Shown here piece by piece: positions 60,146 to 64,000 of a stretch of 64,000 nucleotides of DNA. The DNA lies in contig JBJHAX010000002.1 of the NCBI GenBank assembly GCA_050480705.1, positions 62,001 through 126,000 of the forward strand. The letters are read 5' to 3'. The notes under the pieces were generated by a model. The model was not told the origin of the DNA, did no database searches, and worked only from the letters and a program-made list of their open reading frames with translations. Each line of letters starts with the position of its first letter. Within the stretch, counting starts at the first letter, position 1. The position numbers and the translations under genes are program-made. The stretch is from JBJHAX01 sp050480705. GTDB taxonomy: Bacteria; Actinomycetota; Nitriliruptoria; Nitriliruptorales; Nitriliruptoraceae.

Positions 60146-60218
60146 GCGCATCTCCTCGTCCGGGCACGCCCGGCGCCGCAACGCCGCGTTCGTGGGCGGG
60201 CCTGCTCACGGGAACGTC

Positions 60219-61253
60219 TCACGGCGTCGCCGTCACGTCGGTGACGGCGTCGAGCAGTGCGTTTCGGACCTCGTCGTCGAACGGTTCGACGAAGTCGGTG
60301 TCGACACCGATGACCCGTGACGCCATCAGATGCCCAAGATGCAGACGCTGCGGGACGGTCAGATCGCGCAGCGTGCCGCTGAGAAAACCGGCTGCGAACG
60401 CGTCCCCGGCGCCAGTTACGTCGACGACCTCGGACTCGATGGCCTGCGAGGTGTAGGTGGCGCCGTCGACAGCGGCTTCGGCGCCGCGAGCGCCGAGTTT
60501 GAAGCACACGAGCGCACCGGAAGGGACGTCGATGTTGTCGAGGAATTCGGCGGCAGTCGCGCCGAACCCGAGCGCCCGCGACTCGTCCTCGCCGATGAAC
60601 GTCAGATCGGCGGCGCCGCACAATACGCGCATCGCCGCGGCGGCGTCGTCGAGGTGCTTCCACAGCACCGGTCGCAGGTTCGCGTCGAGACTGATCTTGA
60701 CGTCGTTGGAGCGCGCGTCCGCGATCAGATCCGAGATCAGCTGTGCGCACTCGACGGACAGCGCCGGTGTGATGCCGGTGATGTGCAGCCATCGCGAGCC
60801 GGCGATCGCCGGGACGTCTTCGGCGGTCATCGCCGACGCGGCGCTGTCCTTGCGGTAGTAGCGCACGGTGGCACCGTCGGACCCCAGCTCCTTGATGGCG
60901 ACGCCGGTGTGGCGGTCCGGGTCACGCGGGGCGTGCACGTCCACGCCGCGCGACTGCAGCCCGTGCCGGATCTGTTCGCCGAGATGGTCGTCACCGAGCC
61001 GGCTGGCCCACCGGACCCGGTGCCCGAGCGAGGCGAGCCCGATCGCGAGGTTGGACTCTGCACCGATGAACGTCACCCCGCACTCGTCGGCGTGGTCGCG
61101 CAGCAGGAAGCAGCCCATGGTCTCGCCGACAGCGGTGACGTCGACGTCCGTGCCACCGTCCGCGCCGTCCAAGCTCATCGCGTCCGCGCCGGTGGCGGCG
61201 CCTGCCTGGGCGCCACCGGCCGCCGTGGACCCGCCGTCGGATGCAGTCGTCAC
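60219..61253 (-). CDS. kdgK: PfkB-family sugar kinase, likely 2-keto-3-deoxygluconate kinase
   Basis: A 344-residue kinase with an N-terminal Ala/Gly-rich extension of about 35 residues and a PfkB domain: ETMGCFLLRD, GAESNLAIGLASLGHRV, and the catalytic VVDVTGAGDAFAAGFLSG motif. Next to the aldolase it should phosphorylate 2-keto-3-deoxygluconate to KDPG. GTG 61253 overlaps the leuD stop (61250-61253, GTGA); a later ATG (61178) would remove the extension. Confidence 0.87.
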   Translation of the reverse strand: MTTASDGGSTAAGGAQAGAATGADAMSLDGADGGTDVDVTAVGETMGCFLLRDHADECGVTFIGAESNLAIGLASLGHRVRWASRLGDDHLGEQIRHGLQSRGVDVHAPRDPDRHTGVAIKELGSDGATVRYYRKDSAASAMTAEDVPAIAGSRWLHITGITPALSVECAQLISDLIADARSNDVKISLDANLRPVLWKHLDDAAAAMRVLCGAADLTFIGEDESRALGFGATAAEFLDNIDVPSGALVCFKLGARGAEAAVDGATYTSQAIESEVVDVTGAGDAFAAGFLSGTLRDLTVPQRLHLGHLMASRVIGVDTDFVEPFDDEVRNALLDAVTDVTATP

Positions 61254-61849
61254 GCTCGTCCCCCGGTGGTGGGCAGCCACGACGGCCGGTTCGCTTCGTG
61301 GGCGGTGACCGCCGCGTCGAGCAGCAGGGTCTGCTCGATCTCGTCGATGCCGTGCAGGAACACCTGTCGTGTGCGCTTGTCGAGATCGAATGAGGCGTCG
61401 ACGCCTGCCGCGGTCAGGCGCTGCGCCTCGAGATCGATGTGGATGGTGGTCTCCGGGTCGTTGCGGACCTCATCGGCCAGCCGTTTGCAGTCACCGGATG
61501 GGATCTCGACGGTCAGGAACCTGCAGCGCGCGGCGTTCTCACGGAAGATCGGCGCGAAGCTGGGCGCGACGACCGCGTCGAATCCGTAGTTCTGCAGTCC
61601 CCAGACCGCCTGTTCGCGCGACGACCCGCACCCGAAGTTGTCGCCCGCGACGAGCACCTTGGCCCCGGCGTAGATCGGATCGTCGAGGATGCTGTCGCCG
61701 TCGCGGCGCCAGTCGTAGAACACGAAGGGGCCGAACCCCGAGCGTTCGATGCGTTTGAGGAACTGTTTGGGCATGATCTGGTCGGTGTCGATGTTGGCGT
61801 GCCACATCGGCAACCCGGTGCCGACGATCTGTGTGATCGGTTCGATCAT
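61250..61849 (-). CDS. leuD: LeuD-type aconitase-family swivel subunit
   Basis: A 199-residue protein of the isopropylmalate isomerase small-subunit family: GLPMWHANIDTDQIMPKQFL at the start, FGCGSSREQAVWGL in the centre, NDPETTIHIDLEAQRL in the later part. It pairs with the LeuC-type subunit encoded upstream (ATGA overlap, 61846-61849). In leucine synthesis it converts 2- to 3-isopropylmalate; in this context other hydro-lyase substrates are possible. Confidence 0.9.
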   Translation of the reverse strand: MIEPITQIVGTGLPMWHANIDTDQIMPKQFLKRIERSGFGPFVFYDWRRDGDSILDDPIYAGAKVLVAGDNFGCGSSREQAVWGLQNYGFDAVVAPSFAPIFRENAARCRFLTVEIPSGDCKRLADEVRNDPETTIHIDLEAQRLTAAGVDASFDLDKRTRQVFLHGIDEIEQTLLLDAAVTAHEANRPSWLPTTGGRA

Positions 61850-63270
61850 CGCGCGGCCTCCTCGGCGACCTCGCCGCGCGTCGGCTCGTCGCGCACGTCG
61901 ACGAAGTGGCCGCGGATCGCGGCTGCGGCCGCCATCGCAGGTGATACGAGGTGAGTGCGCCCTCCGGCGCCCTGCCGTCCCTCGAAGTTGCGGTTCGATG
62001 TGGCTGCGCACCGCTCACCGGGCGCGAGGACGTCGGGGTTCATGCCCAGGCACATCGAGCAGCCGGGTTCGCGCCACTCGAATCCGGCGTCGAGCATGAT
62101 CCGATCGAGCCCCTCGTCCTCGGCTTGGCGTTTCACGATCTGTGAGCCGGGAACGACCATGGCACGCACGCCGGAGGCGACGTGCCGGCCGGCGACGACC
62201 GCGGCGGCAGCACGCAGGTCCTCGATGCGCGCGTTGGTGCACGAGCCGATGAACACACGGTCGAGGCGCAGATCAGTGATCGGCTCGCCGCCGGTCAGCC
62301 CCATGTAGTCGAGCGCACGGGCGGTGGCAGCCGGGTCGTCGGTGTCGTCGGGGTAGGGCACGCGGCCATGGACCGGCGCCGACATCGCGGGGTTGGTTCC
62401 CCACGTCACCGTCGGCTCCACCTCGGCCGCGTCGATGTGCACGCTGCGGTCGAACTCGGCGTCGTCGTCACCGCGCAGTTCACGCCATCGGGCCGTCGCG
62501 GCCTCCCACGCGTCGCCGGTGGGCGCATGGGGCCTGCCGCGCACGTATTCGATGGTGGTCTCGTCGGGGGCGATCAGCCCGCTGCGGGCACCGCATTCGC
62601 TGACCATGTTGCACAGGGTCATGCGGCCTTCCATCGTCATCGCCTCGACCGTCGATCCGCGCAGCTCGATGACGTGGCCGTCGGCGCCGGACACACCGAT
62701 GTCGGCGATGAGCGTGAGGATGACGTCTTTGGCGCTGACCCCCAGCGGCAGCTCACCGTCGATCTCGACGGCCATCGTCGACGGGCGCCGCATCGCCACG
62801 CACTGGGTGGCCAGCACGTGCTCGACACCGCTGGTTCCCATGCCGAACGCCAGTGCACCGAACGCGCCGTGCGTGGGCGTGTGACTGTCACCGCAGGTCA
62901 CCACCATCCCTGGCTGGGTGAGACCGAGTTCGGGGCCGATCATGTGCACGATCCCCTGCTGTGGCGAGAGCAGGTCGAGCAGGGGGATGCCGGTTTCGTG
63001 GCAGTTGCGGCGCAGCGCCGCCATCTGCGCGGCGGCGAGTTCGTCGGTGATCGGAAGGGAGCGGTCGGTCGTGGGCACGTTGTGGTCCATGACCGCGATC
63101 GTGAGGTCGGGGCGTCGAACGCTGCGCCCCTGCAACCGCAGGCCTTCGAACGCCTGGGGGCTGGAGGCTTCGTGGACCAGGTGGAGGTCGACGTAGAGCG
63201 CGTCGGCGCCGTCGTCGAAGGTGCCCACGACGTGTTCGTCCCAGACCTTGTCGGCGAGCACTCGTGCCAT
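61846..63270 (-). CDS. leuC: LeuC-type aconitase-family large subunit
   Basis: A 474-residue protein. [4Fe-4S] ligands: FIGSCTNARIEDLR, and CSMCLGMNPD; substrate motifs: DHNVPTTDR, CGDSHTPTHGAFGALAFG. Its length and motifs match bacterial isopropylmalate isomerase, so the default is LeuC. AAGGA precedes the ATG 63270. It is unusual that leuA, leuB and ilv genes are not near, whereas kinase, aldolase and dehydrogenases of sugar-acid breakdown follow directly. A dehydratase role in that pathway is possible. Confidence 0.9.
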   Translation of the reverse strand: MARVLADKVWDEHVVGTFDDGADALYVDLHLVHEASSPQAFEGLRLQGRSVRRPDLTIAVMDHNVPTTDRSLPITDELAAAQMAALRRNCHETGIPLLDLLSPQQGIVHMIGPELGLTQPGMVVTCGDSHTPTHGAFGALAFGMGTSGVEHVLATQCVAMRRPSTMAVEIDGELPLGVSAKDVILTLIADIGVSGADGHVIELRGSTVEAMTMEGRMTLCNMVSECGARSGLIAPDETTIEYVRGRPHAPTGDAWEAATARWRELRGDDDAEFDRSVHIDAAEVEPTVTWGTNPAMSAPVHGRVPYPDDTDDPAATARALDYMGLTGGEPITDLRLDRVFIGSCTNARIEDLRAAAAVVAGRHVASGVRAMVVPGSQIVKRQAEDEGLDRIMLDAGFEWREPGCSMCLGMNPDVLAPGERCAATSNRNFEGRQGAGGRTHLVSPAMAAAAAIRGHFVDVRDEPTRGEVAEEAAR

Positions 63271-63358
63271 CACGTGGTCCTTCCGCCGCTGCTGCCACGG
63301 CTCGCGCGCTGCACGCATGGATGACCGACGCCGGTGTCGTCCGAGCATGCCGGGGCCA

Positions 63359-64000
63359 TCACGCTGCGCCCCGGGTGATGGCACGCGCGGCGGCGAACAT
63401 CGAGAGGGCAGCGGCGAGACCGAAGAAGGTCCACACGTGCCAGGTCGGCCCGTAGCCGACCGCCGCAGCGATCACGCCGAACGCGAGCGGGCCGAGGCTG
63501 CCGCCGAGGTGGCCGCCCGGGCTCATGATGCCGGTCATCGTGCCGGGCCGGTCGCCGGCCAGGCGCACCACCGCGAACCAGAACACGCCGTTGAACCCCC
63601 ACAACGCGGAGGTGGCGATGATCACACCGATGGCCATCAGCGCCGGGTCGTCGGTGCCGAGCAGGACGAGACCGACCGTGCCGACGGCGAGCAGCAACCC
63701 GCACAGGGTCATGTGGCCGGTGCGCATCCGGTCGACGATGAAACCGAGGGACACGCGCACCGCGACGGTTGCCGCGCTCGCGGCGGCCAGCAGCGTGCCT
63801 GCGGTCGACACCGGGCTGCCGGCCCGCACCGCCGCGTCGACGAAGAACGCCGGCACGACCACCGCTGCTGCGGTGCCGATGCTGAAGCCCAGCCCGAGCC
63901 ACACCAGCACGGCACGGGGAGCCACTGGCGTGGATTCCCCCGGTGCGCTGTCCGGGTCCGGTTGCGCGGTCCGGTCCAGCGCACGTGCCTTGGCGCGTTC
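63359..64000 (-). CDS. MFS transporter, C-terminal half (5' end outside window)
   Basis: An open frame of 214 codons reaching the window edge with no start needed. About six membrane helices are visible, with FIVDRMRTGHM as the mid-loop (GxxxDR type), APRAVLVWLGLGFSIGTAAAVV at the start of the second bundle, and a GIMSPGGHLGGSLGPLAFG segment. It precedes leuC by 88 bases in the same direction and is probably the carrier for the pathway substrate. Confidence 0.85.
   Translation of the reverse strand, partial: ERAKARALDRTAQPDPDSAPGESTPVAPRAVLVWLGLGFSIGTAAAVVVPAFFVDAAVRAGSPVSTAGTLLAAASAATVAVRVSLGFIVDRMRTGHMTLCGLLLAVGTVGLVLLGTDDPALMAIGVIIATSALWGFNGVFWFAVVRLAGDRPGTMTGIMSPGGHLGGSLGPLAFGVIAAAVGYGPTWHVWTFFGLAAALSMFAAARAITRGAA

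Overview
The window is a very GC-rich, gene-dense bacterial chromosome segment with frequent GTG starts, ATGA/GTGA overlaps and TANNNT-type -10 boxes. Markers point to an actinomycete (Actinomycetota): a mycothiol-type amidase (Mca), a FolP2-type dihydropteroate-synthase paralogue, an LppM-like lipoprotein, PIN-PhoH (PhoH2), class II GlpX, 7Fe ferredoxins, and an O-methyltransferase/HtrA/TatB/Mrp neighbourhood known from mycobacteria. The gene content looks unlike a classic Streptomyces or Mycobacterium, so a deeper actinobacterial class is possible, but the sequence alone does not settle it. I see no rRNA, tRNA, CRISPR array, prophage or insertion sequence.

Layout. 1-5.6 kb: the 3' end of a gene with an RGG-rich tail and a 27-bp tandem repeat, an FHA-LuxR regulator, a PHP phosphoesterase, an unknown protein, a lipoprotein and Mrp. 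5.6-8.7 kb: PAP2 phosphatase, TatB, HtrA-like protease and a divergent methyltransferase; this matches the mycobacterial sigE locus but without sigE and rseA. 8.7-16.2 kb: membrane protein, two FlK-like hotdog proteins, leucyl aminopeptidase, cupin, SRPBCC protein, alpha/beta hydrolase, FolP2, a 2Fe-2S protein and dCMP deaminase. 16.2-20 kb: a 380-bp gap full of hairpins, then a probably leaderless MocR regulator, an F420-hydrogenase-beta-like protein and two tandem ferredoxins. 20-27.6 kb: Nudix, pyruvate kinase, BMP-like lipoprotein, upp, mca, RNase D and ispH.

27.8-31.7 kb is a Trk potassium-uptake operon: two TrkA-type proteins, two very small ORFs, TrkH and a membrane-anchored unknown. 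31.8-36.4 kb holds nth, glpX, PIN-PhoH, a Z-prenyl synthase and greA, the last with a strong leader hairpin. 36.5-46.5 kb looks catabolic: EamA and MFS transporters, an ACMSD-like amidohydrolase, a TauE/SafE permease, a LacI regulator, a fused 2Fe-2S/molybdopterin oxidoreductase, OsmC and a beta-hydroxyacid dehydrogenase. The same palindrome (CAATCGATTG) lies at the promoters of the first and last enzymes of this block, suggesting one regulon.

46.5-51.4 kb has an ABC ATPase, a DMT permease and three consecutive secreted coiled-coil/M23 proteins (cell-wall remodelling). 51.6-56.5 kb is a hydantoinase/oxoprolinase A-B pair with an MFS carrier. 57.6-64 kb is a minus-strand catabolic operon: MFS carrier (cut by the window end), LeuC, LeuD, PfkB kinase, KDPG aldolase, zinc dehydrogenase and a KduD-like SDR. 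It reads as sugar-acid breakdown with an aconitase-family dehydratase pair embedded in it.
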